DNA of 64,000 nt, from contig CALUKD010000007.1 of the NCBI GenBank assembly GCA_944321125.1, positions 1 through 64,000 on the forward strand. The letters run 5' to 3'. Source of the DNA: Candidatus Butyricimonas faecavium (GTDB lineage: Bacteria > Bacteroidota > Bacteroidia > Bacteroidales > Marinifilaceae). Positions 45,579-54,372 of the stretch are shown in pieces. The notes under the pieces were generated by a model. The model saw only the letters and a list, made by a program, of their open reading frames with translations, was not told the origin of the DNA and ran no database searches. The first letter of the stretch is position 1. Every line of letters starts with the position of its first letter. A program made the position numbers and the translations under genes.

Positions 45579-47225
45579 ATGAGATATATATTATCACTAT
45601 TAATATTTTTCTTGCTGGTAGGGCCAGTAGTGGCTCAGAATGAACAAGATCAAGTGATCTTTAAGGCTATGCAGGATGAATTGCAAAGAAATAAAGCAGA
45701 ATTGGCATTGCCGGGAATGGATAAACCGTTTTATTTGTCTTTTTCTTTAGGAAGATTTCGCCAGTTTGAAGTCGTTGGAGAACTAGGAGCGATCACGAAT
45801 TCTTTGGAATTGCCGTGGAGAGGTGTGGGTTCGTCTCAACTACTATTGGGGGATTATAATAATACGAATGATACTCGTTTCGTGGGACAATTCATGAAAA
45901 TAGGAATGCCTGCTGAAGCAGATTATGATATGATTCGTCGTAATTTTTGGTTGGTATCCGATGCCGCTTACAAAATGGCATTACGCGAGGCTGCAGCCAA
46001 AGAAGCGGCTTTAAAGTCAAATCCGCAAACCCCGGAAGAGGCACAATTACCGGACTTGGTGAAAGCTGAGCCGATTACGAAGATCGTGGAAAGCAAGGTT
46101 CCTTACGAAATTGATATAAAGAAGTGGGAAAATGCGATTCGTGAACTTTCTGCAATATTCAAAAACTACAAGGAAATTTACAACTCATCAGTAGGTATTA
46201 GTGGCTTGGATATGGAGGTTTACAAACAGACAAGTGAGGATGTGACGATGAAACAACCAGTTTCATATGTAAACTTTTTTGCACAAGGGTATGTAACCAC
46301 GGGAGAAGGTGTAAAGATTGGGGATGCGCTTTCTATTTTAGTTGCTCGTCCTCAGGATATGCCTTCGTTGGAAGAGTTGAAGAAGAGGGTGACCGCTTTT
46401 GCAGAAAGTCTGATGAAGTTGAAAAATGCTCCGGTTGTTGAAGAGTTCTATTCAGGTCCGGTTCTTTTTGAAGATGGTGCTTCTTCCAGTATTTTCGTGA
46501 ATAACCTGTTGAATCAAGGTGGATTATTTGCATATCGTAAACCGATAGGTCAAGCAGGAGGTAGAACACTCGAAGGGCGTATCGGAAGAAAAATTATTGA
46601 TAATCGTTTGACAGTAAAAAACTACACGAGCTTGGAGAAATATAATGGAACTCCCTTATTAGGAGCTTACGAGATTGATGCGGAAGGAGTTATTCCGGAA
46701 AAAGAGATGACGTTGGTTGATAAGGGAATTTTGCGTCAGATGTTGAATGGTCGAGTGCCCTCTTTGAAAACTCAACACTCTACGGGTAGTTCTCGTTTCG
46801 TGATGACTGGAAGTGATATTGTTTATACTACGGCTCCGGGAACGATTCATATTCAGGTGGATAAAGGAACGAAACAGGATAAGATGAAAAAAGCCTTAAT
46901 TAAAGCAGCTAAGGATGAAGGGTTAGATTATGCTTATATCGTGCGTGGTCTTGCCGGACCAGCTTCCCGTATTTATAAGGTGGATGTGAAGGATGGTAGT
47001 GAAACTCAAGTTCGTTTCGGTGATGTTTCTGCTATTAATTTGGCTAAGATCAAACGGGTTCTGGAGATTTCAAGTAAAGAGAATGTGTCTAATTATATTC
47101 TGAATCGTCAGGTGCTTTCTTCTTTGATTTATCCGGCTTCAGTTTTGATCGAAGATGTGGAAATCAACAAGTCCGAGCCGAAGAAAGAAAAAGAACCCGT
47201 GTTGAAGTTTCCGTTACAGAGATAA
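45579..47225 (+). CDS. Exported TldE/PmbA-like partner subunit
   Basis: A 548-residue TldD/PmbA family paralogue with signal peptide (MRYILSLLIFFLLVGPVVAQ). The HExxxH motif is absent: the matching site reads VLFEDGASSSIFVNNLL. This is the usual difference between TldE/PmbA and TldD. The C-terminal half shares the fold (SSRFVMTGSDIVYTTAPGTIHIQ, ISKENVSNYILN). It begins 27 nt after the TldD-like stop, and a strong terminator follows. I infer a periplasmic TldD/TldE heteromer. Confidence 0.85.
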   Translation: MRYILSLLIFFLLVGPVVAQNEQDQVIFKAMQDELQRNKAELALPGMDKPFYLSFSLGRFRQFEVVGELGAITNSLELPWRGVGSSQLLLGDYNNTNDTRFVGQFMKIGMPAEADYDMIRRNFWLVSDAAYKMALREAAAKEAALKSNPQTPEEAQLPDLVKAEPITKIVESKVPYEIDIKKWENAIRELSAIFKNYKEIYNSSVGISGLDMEVYKQTSEDVTMKQPVSYVNFFAQGYVTTGEGVKIGDALSILVARPQDMPSLEELKKRVTAFAESLMKLKNAPVVEEFYSGPVLFEDGASSSIFVNNLLNQGGLFAYRKPIGQAGGRTLEGRIGRKIIDNRLTVKNYTSLEKYNGTPLLGAYEIDAEGVIPEKEMTLVDKGILRQMLNGRVPSLKTQHSTGSSRFVMTGSDIVYTTAPGTIHIQVDKGTKQDKMKKALIKAAKDEGLDYAYIVRGLAGPASRIYKVDVKDGSETQVRFGDVSAINLAKIKRVLEISSKENVSNYILNRQVLSSLIYPASVLIEDVEINKSEPKKEKEPVLKFPLQR

Positions 47226-47290
47226 CATAACCTAAGAGCTTTTACAAGATAGAGTCTGAAGTTACGACTAAGTTGGACTCTTTATTCAAA

Positions 47291-47331
47291 AAGGACTGTC
47301 TAATAAATGAGAATTAGGCAGTCCTTTTTTT
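47291..47331 (+). terminator. Intrinsic terminator after the TldD/TldE-like pair
   Basis: A 14-bp stem (47291-47304 with 47313-47326, one GU pair), an 8-nt loop and a run of seven T (47325-47331). Confidence 0.9.
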
Positions 47332-47355
47332 GTTGTAATGTTCGCAGGGAATGAA

Positions 47356-47363
47356 TACCTTTG
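47356..47363 (+). promoter_or_regulatory. Promoter -7 element (TACCTTTG) of the M1-like membrane protein
   Basis: An exact TAnnTTTG match lies 35 nt before ATG 47399. An in-frame ATG at 47351 lies upstream of this element and would not be in the mRNA, which decides the start. Confidence 0.6.
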
Positions 47364-47398
47364 CTCAAGGTTGGTTGGTACTTTTTAAGATTGTAAAT

Positions 47399-50300
47399 AT
47401 GGCATTTGAAAATATACGTCTGGTAGCCCGTTACGAGCGGAATTTGATCATAAGAAATAAATTGTTTTGGATATTTGCTTGTTGTGTGGTTATCGGGATC
47501 ACTCTTTCACACTGGCTATGGCAGGGGGAAACGTTAGGTGGATTTCGGTGGTTAAATAGAGCTTTGCCTTCATTTATTCCTTTTTGGAACGCTTGGTTTT
47601 ATAATTTGGTGCAAGGGATCATCGTGATTTTTATCGGTATTGATTTTGTGTGGAGGGATCGTCAATTGGAGACGAATGCCGTGTTTTCTGTTCGTCCGGT
47701 GACTAATTTGGCTTATCAAACGGGGAAAGTGTTGGGAATTGTGGAGGTTTGCTTCGTGCTGAACTTGATAACGATGGGATTAGGGATGATTTTCCATCTT
47801 TTGTTTGGGGAACCGGGAACTTTCCAGTTAAAGATTTATTTTGTCTATTTGTGCGTAATGACTTTGCCCACGTTGTTTTTTGTGTTGGGAATAGCTTTAA
47901 CCGTGGCTAATCGGGTAAAGAACCATGCCTTAGCAGTATTGGTATTATTGGGCGTGTTTGCTGCATTTTATTTTGGGACTACGGATTTATTATGGGGTGC
48001 TGTTGACCCATGGGGGCGTACTTTGCCGCTTTTGTTCTCGGATGTGACGGGAATGCTTCGTCCGGAATGGGTGATTTTGCAACGGGGAATGTTTGTTTTT
48101 CTAGGTTTGGGACTTATTATACTCGCCATGGGAATGATGAAACGTTTGTCTGAACAGGTTATGTGGAAAGTGAGAGCCGGGGGATGGACGTTCATGCTGT
48201 TAGGTATATTATTAGGGGGAGCTTATTACACTGTCTTTTGCAAAATAAATAATCGAAGAGATTTGTATCGGGGGGTATTCGAAAAATATGCGGAAGTGAA
48301 AGGAGGGCATGTTAAGACGCATACTATCTATTTCCGTCAGGAGGGGGATAAAATAACGGGGATAAGTGATCTGGTTGTGACAAACGTAGGCATGCAACCC
48401 TTGGCTCACCTTGTACTCTATTTGAATCCGGGCTTGGAGGTGATAAACTTGACAGGAAGGGAGGGGGAGAAATTACCTTATACTCGGGAAGCCCAAGCCA
48501 TTCTTTTGGAGAGAACGTTACAGCCCGGTGAAGAAATTCTTTTACATGTGGTTTACGAGGGGAGAATTGATGAGGCAATTTGTTTTCCGAATTTTACGGA
48601 CGAGGAGTTTCATGATACCCGGTTAATGAATTTTTTCCGGACATATCATTCGATATTCCGTCATGGGAGGTGCTTTGCTCGTGTTGGAGATAATTATACT
48701 TTACTTTTCCCGGAATGTTTATGGTACCCCGTTTGTGTTCCTCCGGTAAATGTGAATGCCCCTTTGGTTCGTCAGTATGATTTCACCCGTTACCAATTGA
48801 AAGTAGGAGAGATCGGGGAACGGGTGGCTATCTCACAAGGAAAGATGGAGATAAGTGGAGATACGACTATTTTCAGAAACCGGGAAGCATTACCTTCTTT
48901 AAGTTTAAGTATTGGATCGTATGAGCGAAGAAGTATCGTGTTGGATTCCTTGACTTTTGAATTGTATTATTTTCCCGGGCATGACTTTTTTATGCGGGAT
49001 TACACTAGTCTTAAAGATTCTGCAGAGTTTCTTTTGGAAGAGCCGGTAAGTACGATGCGGGAGATAAAGGGAGGTGATTATCCTTTTGGTAAGTTAACCT
49101 TAATTGAGACTCCGGTAAATTTTGTTCCTCACCAGTATAAAGGATTTACAGGAAGTGAATTTGTACAGCCGGAGCTACTGTTTTATCCGGAGAGAATGTA
49201 TTTGGGGTATTACTCTCACGTGGGCTTTTGGCCTGGAGATGAGGATGAGAGAACTCGTTTTGAGTTGGAAATAGATGCATTCCGTAACTTGTTGGAAGTG
49301 AATTTACTCACGGGTGTTTTTGATTGTTCTGCCTTGTTTTGTGATTTCGGGGGCGTATTGCAATCCGATGAATACCCGGGCTTTGGCAGTATCGTAAACG
49401 ATTTAGCCAAGGTGGACTTTTTTAATGGGCCGATGGTATACGTGGGCGAGGATATTAGTTACCCCGAGATTGTTACTTATTGGAATGGAAAATCCATGCG
49501 GGAAGCTTTTGTGGATCAAGAGGTGAAAGGAGATCAATTACAGAAGTTCCTGAGGAAAAAATATGAATTGATTCAAAAGCATTTACAGGCACTCGTTGGA
49601 GAACGGGAGTTATTTAACTTTATGAAGCAATTTAAGCAACGTTATTTGTTTATGGCACCTGATTTCGCCATACTTGAAAAGGAGTTTAAGGCCCATTTTC
49701 ATGTGGATATTCGAGAGATTTTGGATTATTATTATGAGGGGAAGGAATTACCTGCGTTATTTATTCGGGATTTGAAAGTAGAATTGTATGAAGAGGGAGA
49801 GAAAGCTAAAAATATAGGTAGTTGTAGAATATATAACCCTACTTCGGTGCCGGCAGTCGTGACACTAAGCGTGGCAACGTATTCCATGGGAGATAACGAA
49901 ATGGGATCCGGAGTGCGTAATTATTTAATTCCGGGACATAGTTGTAAAGAGATTCGGGCCGATTTGGGGATACGTGATGTTTTTGCCTTAGAGATGAATC
50001 TCTGTCAAAACCTTCCCGGAGAGAATGTCTTGGAATTGACTTCATCAAAGGATTTGGCAAAAACGAAGAATGGGAAAACAGGTATTTGGGATGTGGATAG
50101 TACTATTTTTACTCGTAAGGTTCCGGGAATAGTCGTAAATGCTGAGGATCCCGGTTTTGTTATTCATGAAAAAAAGCGAAAGGGGAAACTGGCAACTTAT
50201 TTTTTTACGGGAGAGAGTGGGAAAAAATATAGTTACGTGTATGATCATGAGCATTGGACTTTAGTTACAAGTGACCGATGTTACGGGGATATTGTGAAAA

Positions 50301-50689
50301 GTGCTTATTATAAAATTGCCGGAACCGGGAAATCTAAAGTAGAATGGAAGGTGAACGTGGAGAATCCCGGGAAATATGAAGTTTTTGTTTATGTTCCGGA
50401 TGTTGAGGCTACTTCTGCTCGTAAAGTTTTTATTGGAGGAGCCAGACTTTTTTACCAAGTAACCTCTGCGGAGGACATCACGGACGTGGAAGTATTATTG
50501 GATCACGAAGAACCTGGATGGATTTCTTTGGGGAAATTTAATTTTAATCGTGGAGAATACAGTGTGTTTCTAAGTGATCGTGGCGGTGATTCTTTGACGT
50601 GGGAGAATGATGGTTCCTATGCGTGGGAAAGGGACGCCGTACAATTGATTTTTGCTAATGCCGTGAAATGGGTTCCGGTTAATGAATAG
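47399..50689 (+). CDS. ABC-2-type membrane domain fused to an M1-like pseudo-peptidase domain
   Basis: A 1096-residue protein. The first 245 residues carry about six to seven membrane segments in ABC-2 permease order (MAFENIRLVARYERNLIIRNK). The rest faces the periplasm: an M1-aminopeptidase-like region (about 300-770) in which no HEXXH motif is present (the expected place, after QPELLFYPER, reads YLGYYSHVGFWPGDEDER), and a C-terminal golvesin-like beta domain (about 930-1090, YYKIAGTGKSKVEWKVNVENPGKYEVFVYVPD). Bacteroidetes have such permease/M1 hybrids, usually beside an ABC ATPase; none is here. The loss of the zinc ligands suggests a binding or structural role. It is separately transcribed from the TldD/TldE pair but in the same direction. 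Confidence 0.8.
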   Translation: MAFENIRLVARYERNLIIRNKLFWIFACCVVIGITLSHWLWQGETLGGFRWLNRALPSFIPFWNAWFYNLVQGIIVIFIGIDFVWRDRQLETNAVFSVRPVTNLAYQTGKVLGIVEVCFVLNLITMGLGMIFHLLFGEPGTFQLKIYFVYLCVMTLPTLFFVLGIALTVANRVKNHALAVLVLLGVFAAFYFGTTDLLWGAVDPWGRTLPLLFSDVTGMLRPEWVILQRGMFVFLGLGLIILAMGMMKRLSEQVMWKVRAGGWTFMLLGILLGGAYYTVFCKINNRRDLYRGVFEKYAEVKGGHVKTHTIYFRQEGDKITGISDLVVTNVGMQPLAHLVLYLNPGLEVINLTGREGEKLPYTREAQAILLERTLQPGEEILLHVVYEGRIDEAICFPNFTDEEFHDTRLMNFFRTYHSIFRHGRCFARVGDNYTLLFPECLWYPVCVPPVNVNAPLVRQYDFTRYQLKVGEIGERVAISQGKMEISGDTTIFRNREALPSLSLSIGSYERRSIVLDSLTFELYYFPGHDFFMRDYTSLKDSAEFLLEEPVSTMREIKGGDYPFGKLTLIETPVNFVPHQYKGFTGSEFVQPELLFYPERMYLGYYSHVGFWPGDEDERTRFELEIDAFRNLLEVNLLTGVFDCSALFCDFGGVLQSDEYPGFGSIVNDLAKVDFFNGPMVYVGEDISYPEIVTYWNGKSMREAFVDQEVKGDQLQKFLRKKYELIQKHLQALVGERELFNFMKQFKQRYLFMAPDFAILEKEFKAHFHVDIREILDYYYEGKELPALFIRDLKVELYEEGEKAKNIGSCRIYNPTSVPAVVTLSVATYSMGDNEMGSGVRNYLIPGHSCKEIRADLGIRDVFALEMNLCQNLPGENVLELTSSKDLAKTKNGKTGIWDVDSTIFTRKVPGIVVNAEDPGFVIHEKKRKGKLATYFFTGESGKKYSYVYDHEHWTLVTSDRCYGDIVKSAYYKIAGTGKSKVEWKVNVENPGKYEVFVYVPDVEATSARKVFIGGARLFYQVTSAEDITDVEVLLDHEEPGWISLGKFNFNRGEYSVFLSDRGGDSLTWENDGSYAWERDAVQLIFANAVKWVPVNE

Positions 50690-50730
50690 AAAAGTGGTAT
50701 TTATTTGTATAAAAGTAAAATCATGTAGAT

Positions 50731-51204
50731 ATGAAAACCAAGATAAATAAGACTAATGCTGTTCGTTTATTGGATAAAGCGAAGATTGACTATGAATTGA
50801 TTCCTTACGAGGTAGATGAAAATGATTTGGCCGCAACTCACGTGGCTGCACAATTAGGGGAGAATATCGAACAGGTATTCAAAACGTTAGTATTACACGG
50901 GGATCGAGGGGGATACTTCGTTTGTGTTATTCCGGGTGATCATGAACTGGATTTGAAGGTGGCTGCTAAGGTATCGGGGAATAAAAAGGTAGATTTGATT
51001 CCGATGAAGGAGTTGTTGCCTATTACCGGGTACGTCCGAGGCGGATGCTCACCTATCGGAATGAAAAAAGAATTTCCCACGTTTATCCATGCAAGTTGTT
51101 TAAAGTTCGAATACATTTATATCAGTGCGGGTGTACGGGGATTACAAATTCGTTTGAACCCGAAAGATTTAATCAGTTATACAGGAGCGGTATTGATAAG
51201 TTAA
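50731..51204 (+). CDS. ybaK: Cys-tRNA(Pro)/Cys-tRNA(Cys) deacylase, YbaK/EbsC family
   Basis: A 157-residue trans-acting editing enzyme that hydrolyses Cys-tRNA(Pro). The opening KTNAVRLLDKAKIDYELIPYEVDENDLAATHVAAQLG matches the family. Lys45-region FKTLVLHGDRGGYFVCVIPGDHELDLKVAAK and the C-terminal GGCSPIGMKKEFPTFIHASC carry the substrate-binding residues. It ends inside the long inverted repeat at 51200-51258, so its stop codon is part of a stem. Confidence 0.92.
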   Translation: MKTKINKTNAVRLLDKAKIDYELIPYEVDENDLAATHVAAQLGENIEQVFKTLVLHGDRGGYFVCVIPGDHELDLKVAAKVSGNKKVDLIPMKELLPITGYVRGGCSPIGMKKEFPTFIHASCLKFEYIYISAGVRGLQIRLNPKDLISYTGAVLIS

Positions 51205-51258
51205 AAGCTGAAAGCTAAAAGTTGGCTCACCTTCAACTTTTAGCTTTCAGCTTTTAAC
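51200..51258. terminator. 25-bp perfect inverted repeat between ybaK and the histidine kinase gene
   Basis: Arms 51200-51224 and 51234-51258 are perfectly complementary with a 9-nt loop; a T-rich stretch (TTTTAGTTTTTTTA) follows on the plus strand. The ybaK stop codon lies in the left arm. It separates two convergent genes. Confidence 0.85.
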
Positions 51259-51269
51259 TTTTAGTTTTT

Positions 51270-52985
51270 TTATCGGATTGGAAATGCAATTGTGAATCTG
51301 CTTCCTTTGCCGATCTCACTTTCCACCCAGATTTTCCCATCATGAGCTTCCACGAAATCTTTCGAAATGGCTAGTCCTAGCCCGCTACCCTGTACTTTAG
51401 TACCCGGAACTCGGAAATAGCGGTCAAATATGCTTTGGTGATATCTGGGATCGATTCCTTTTCCAAAATCCTGCACGAATATTTGTAGGGTTTGGTCCAC
51501 TTCCTTGGCACCCACGATGATTCGGGAGTTCTCTTTCGAATAGTGAATGGCATTGGAGAGGAGATTCGTGATAACCCAAGCTATTTTTTCACTATCTACA
51601 AATAGTTTGTGGATCTTTTCGGGGTATTCCACTTCAATATTACACCCGAAACGTTCGGCAAGCACCCGGGTCGCCGATATTGCATAATTGATCAATTCGA
51701 TCGGTTTCGTGATCTTTGGGCTTAAAATTAGCTTTCCGGTTTCCACTTGGGTTAATTTAAGCAGTTCTCCGGTGATATTCAACAACCGATCACTATTTTC
51801 TTTTATGCTGCTAGCGAGAGATTGTTGTTCGTCGTTCAAATTACCTACCCGTTGATCTTCCAGTAATTTCAAACTCATCATAATAGCTGAAATCGGAGTT
51901 TTCAGTTCATGTGAAATCGTGGAAATAAAAGTCGTTTTGGCGGAATCGAGTTCTTTGAATTCCGTGATATTCTTTAACAAAATCACGTTGCCGACCTGTT
52001 TTTCTCCCTCCGTTTCAGTTTCCGTTAATTTAATCGGTACGTAAACGGCTTGGAAAAAACTCTCCTTGTCATCGGCATATATCTTTAATGGCTCGTGCTT
52101 TTCATTTGGATGCACCAGTTCGCGAATAAGGCGGCGTAACAAATCATTCTTTAATGATAACTCGTCGGCAGATTGATGTATCATCTGTTCTCGTTTGAGG
52201 TTTAATACGGTCAATGCCTCGTTGTTCACGAAAAGAATTTGCCGATCATGGTTCAAACCTATTATCGGTTCGTGGATACTGTTGACGATAGCCTCTAGGT
52301 ACTTTTTACTGGATAGCAGGGTCGCCAATGAACTTTGCTGATATTCTTCCAGACGTTCAGCCATAGCGTTAAAAGAAGTTGCCACTTCGTTGAATTCCCG
52401 AGTAGAATCAAAATGCAGGCGTTTACTGTAATTGCGGTGGGCAATTTCTAGAATACCGCGTGTCAACTCGCTGATTGGTCGGGTTATTTGCGAAGGGAAC
52501 AGCAGGAGTAGGGTAAAAGCAACCCCGACGCTGCATATCCCGATAATGGAAATCCATAACGTGGCTTGTCGGGCTGTGTCCTCGGCAATTATGCTATTAC
52601 GTTGAATAGAGGCCATGTTTAGGCTCATAATCTGATTTAAGTCTAACCGGAGTTGTCGGATATTCTGTTCGTTAGGCTCCTCGTCCAATAATTTGAAATG
52701 GCGGGCTAGGCGGTTAGTAGCTTCAGACTCGTTGATTTCCGTGATATTCAGTCGCTGTTTTTCGAGATTCTCCATGAATATATTCAACGCTTCCCGGTCC
52801 GTTTCGAGATTATCGAGAGCGTAAAGCATCCCTCTCGCGTAGTCAAGCGAATTGTAGTTGTCGGACAGAATATTTTCTGCATCATCGGCTAGTTTATGAA
52901 TGTAACTGATCGCTAGAACTCCGAGTAGTACGATGATCATGAAGAGAAGACCTATTCCCGATGTTAATTTCGTTTTTATTTTCAT
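51270..52985 (-). CDS. Membrane histidine kinase (HAMP-PAS-HisKA-HATPase)
   Basis: A 571-residue sensor kinase. Two transmembrane helices (8-28 and 143-164) flank a helical periplasmic sensor of about 115 residues. HAMP (165-217), PAS (225-345), HisKA with phospho-acceptor His359 in TFISTISHELKTP and a C-terminal HATPase (NLLSNAIHY, GKGIDPRYH, GSGLGLAI) follow. It is 49 nt downstream of the KdpD-like gene, which supplies the N-terminal KdpD domains in a separate protein. No response regulator gene is adjacent. Confidence 0.93.
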   Translation of the reverse strand: MKIKTKLTSGIGLLFMIIVLLGVLAISYIHKLADDAENILSDNYNSLDYARGMLYALDNLETDREALNIFMENLEKQRLNITEINESEATNRLARHFKLLDEEPNEQNIRQLRLDLNQIMSLNMASIQRNSIIAEDTARQATLWISIIGICSVGVAFTLLLLFPSQITRPISELTRGILEIAHRNYSKRLHFDSTREFNEVATSFNAMAERLEEYQQSSLATLLSSKKYLEAIVNSIHEPIIGLNHDRQILFVNNEALTVLNLKREQMIHQSADELSLKNDLLRRLIRELVHPNEKHEPLKIYADDKESFFQAVYVPIKLTETETEGEKQVGNVILLKNITEFKELDSAKTTFISTISHELKTPISAIMMSLKLLEDQRVGNLNDEQQSLASSIKENSDRLLNITGELLKLTQVETGKLILSPKITKPIELINYAISATRVLAERFGCNIEVEYPEKIHKLFVDSEKIAWVITNLLSNAIHYSKENSRIIVGAKEVDQTLQIFVQDFGKGIDPRYHQSIFDRYFRVPGTKVQGSGLGLAISKDFVEAHDGKIWVESEIGKGSRFTIAFPIR

Positions 52986-53034
52986 ACCCTAAACTTAATT
53001 CGATTTAATGAAACTTTCAAGAATTCACCCATGT

Positions 53035-54159
53035 TTATGAACCGAGAATAATTAAATCCACGTTCAATGTAGCCAAATTATTCAATAATTTCTTGTATCG
53101 AAGAGCAGAACGTATGTACGAGAACAAGTGAATGTTGGGTTTTCCCACGCAAACTGTACTGATCTGTCTTTCCCGGCAAACGTTGATGATGGTTCCGATA
53201 ATATCATTTGATTGAATTTGAAGTACTTCTCCACCCAGTTCTGATACCAGCTTGAAATGATTGATCAAGTAACGTTGATTGGCCAGCGGGATGCGATCTG
53301 CGCTTTCATGTCTGGTTTGCACGTGGAGAACCACGAATTTACTATTGTAATGGGTGGCTAGGCGTGCTACTTTGCGGATGATTTTGCGTGGTGTCTTTTC
53401 TTGACTGCTGATGCAGGCTAAGAAACGTTCATGACGTAAACCGACGTTTTCCACTACTTCATTTTCAACCTTTTTTTCCACTCGCAAGGCTACCTCTTTC
53501 AAGGCTAGTTCTCGGAGTTGAAGGATGTTTTCTGCTTTGAAAAAGTTACGTAAGGCTAATTCAATTTTATCTGGTTTGTAAATCTTTCCGGCTTTTAACC
53601 GGGAGATCAACTCTTCGGCAGTCAAATCGATGTTCACTACCTCGTCGGCCTGTCCTAACACGCTGTCGGGAACTCGTTCTTTTACCTCGATCCCGGAAAT
53701 GTCCTGTACCTCTCCGTTCAGGCTTTCGATATGCTGAATATTTACGGCCGTGATGACGTTAATTCCCGCATCCAGCAAGTCGAGTACATCCTGCCAACGT
53801 TTCTCGTTCACACAGCCCTCGATATTCGTGTGGGCCAGTTCATCGACAATAACTACTTCCGGGTGTATTTGTAAGATTGCCTGTAAATCCATCTCTTCGA
53901 CCTCCTTACCCTTGTAAAATAGTTTTTTACGAGGTATCACGGGAAGTCCTTCCAATTTGGCTACCGTGTCAACGCGACCGTGCGTTTCCACGTAACCTAC
54001 CTGTACATCCACTCCGGCGTTAAGCAAATCATGTGCTTCCCGTAACATTCGGTAAGTTTTTCCAACCCCGGCAATCATGCCGATATATATCTTTAAATGT
54101 CCTCTCTTAGCCTTTCTGATAAGACTAAGGAAGTGTTCAACGTTCTGCTCCTTGTCCAT
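53035..54159 (-). CDS. kdpD: KdpD N-terminal sensor module (stand-alone)
   Basis: A 374-residue cytoplasmic protein equal to the first third of KdpD: KdpD domain with Walker A GMIAGVGKT (27-35), Walker B-like VDELAHTN (105-112), then a universal-stress-like domain (about 250-374, CISSQEKTPRKIIRKVARLA). It has no membrane segments or kinase domain; the kinase is the next gene. In many Bacteroidetes this pair follows kdpFABC; here the gene upstream runs in the opposite direction and none of kdpFABC is in the window. It may report K+ or cyclic-di-AMP state to the kinase. Confidence 0.9.
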   Translation of the reverse strand: MDKEQNVEHFLSLIRKAKRGHLKIYIGMIAGVGKTYRMLREAHDLLNAGVDVQVGYVETHGRVDTVAKLEGLPVIPRKKLFYKGKEVEEMDLQAILQIHPEVVIVDELAHTNIEGCVNEKRWQDVLDLLDAGINVITAVNIQHIESLNGEVQDISGIEVKERVPDSVLGQADEVVNIDLTAEELISRLKAGKIYKPDKIELALRNFFKAENILQLRELALKEVALRVEKKVENEVVENVGLRHERFLACISSQEKTPRKIIRKVARLATHYNSKFVVLHVQTRHESADRIPLANQRYLINHFKLVSELGGEVLQIQSNDIIGTIINVCRERQISTVCVGKPNIHLFSYIRSALRYKKLLNNLATLNVDLIILGS

Positions 54160-54372
54160 AACGTTAATAAGATAGCAAAAAACGTGCGAGATGAATATTG
54201 TTTGTTTTATTTTTTGTCAATCAGTGTTTTGTTGTAATACTTGTTGATCTGTTAAGTGATAAAACCTTTCCATTTTGGTAGGATGCCTTCCATTTTGGAA
54301 ATCATGTTAATTTTATATTTTTAATAAATTGGTCTATTTTTTGCATCATCGGAGATATAAACTGGTGTTGCA

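Noticed and set aside
47351-47398. Upstream ATG for the M1-like membrane protein
   Set aside because: It lies before the TACCTTTG -7 element, so it would not be transcribed from that promoter.
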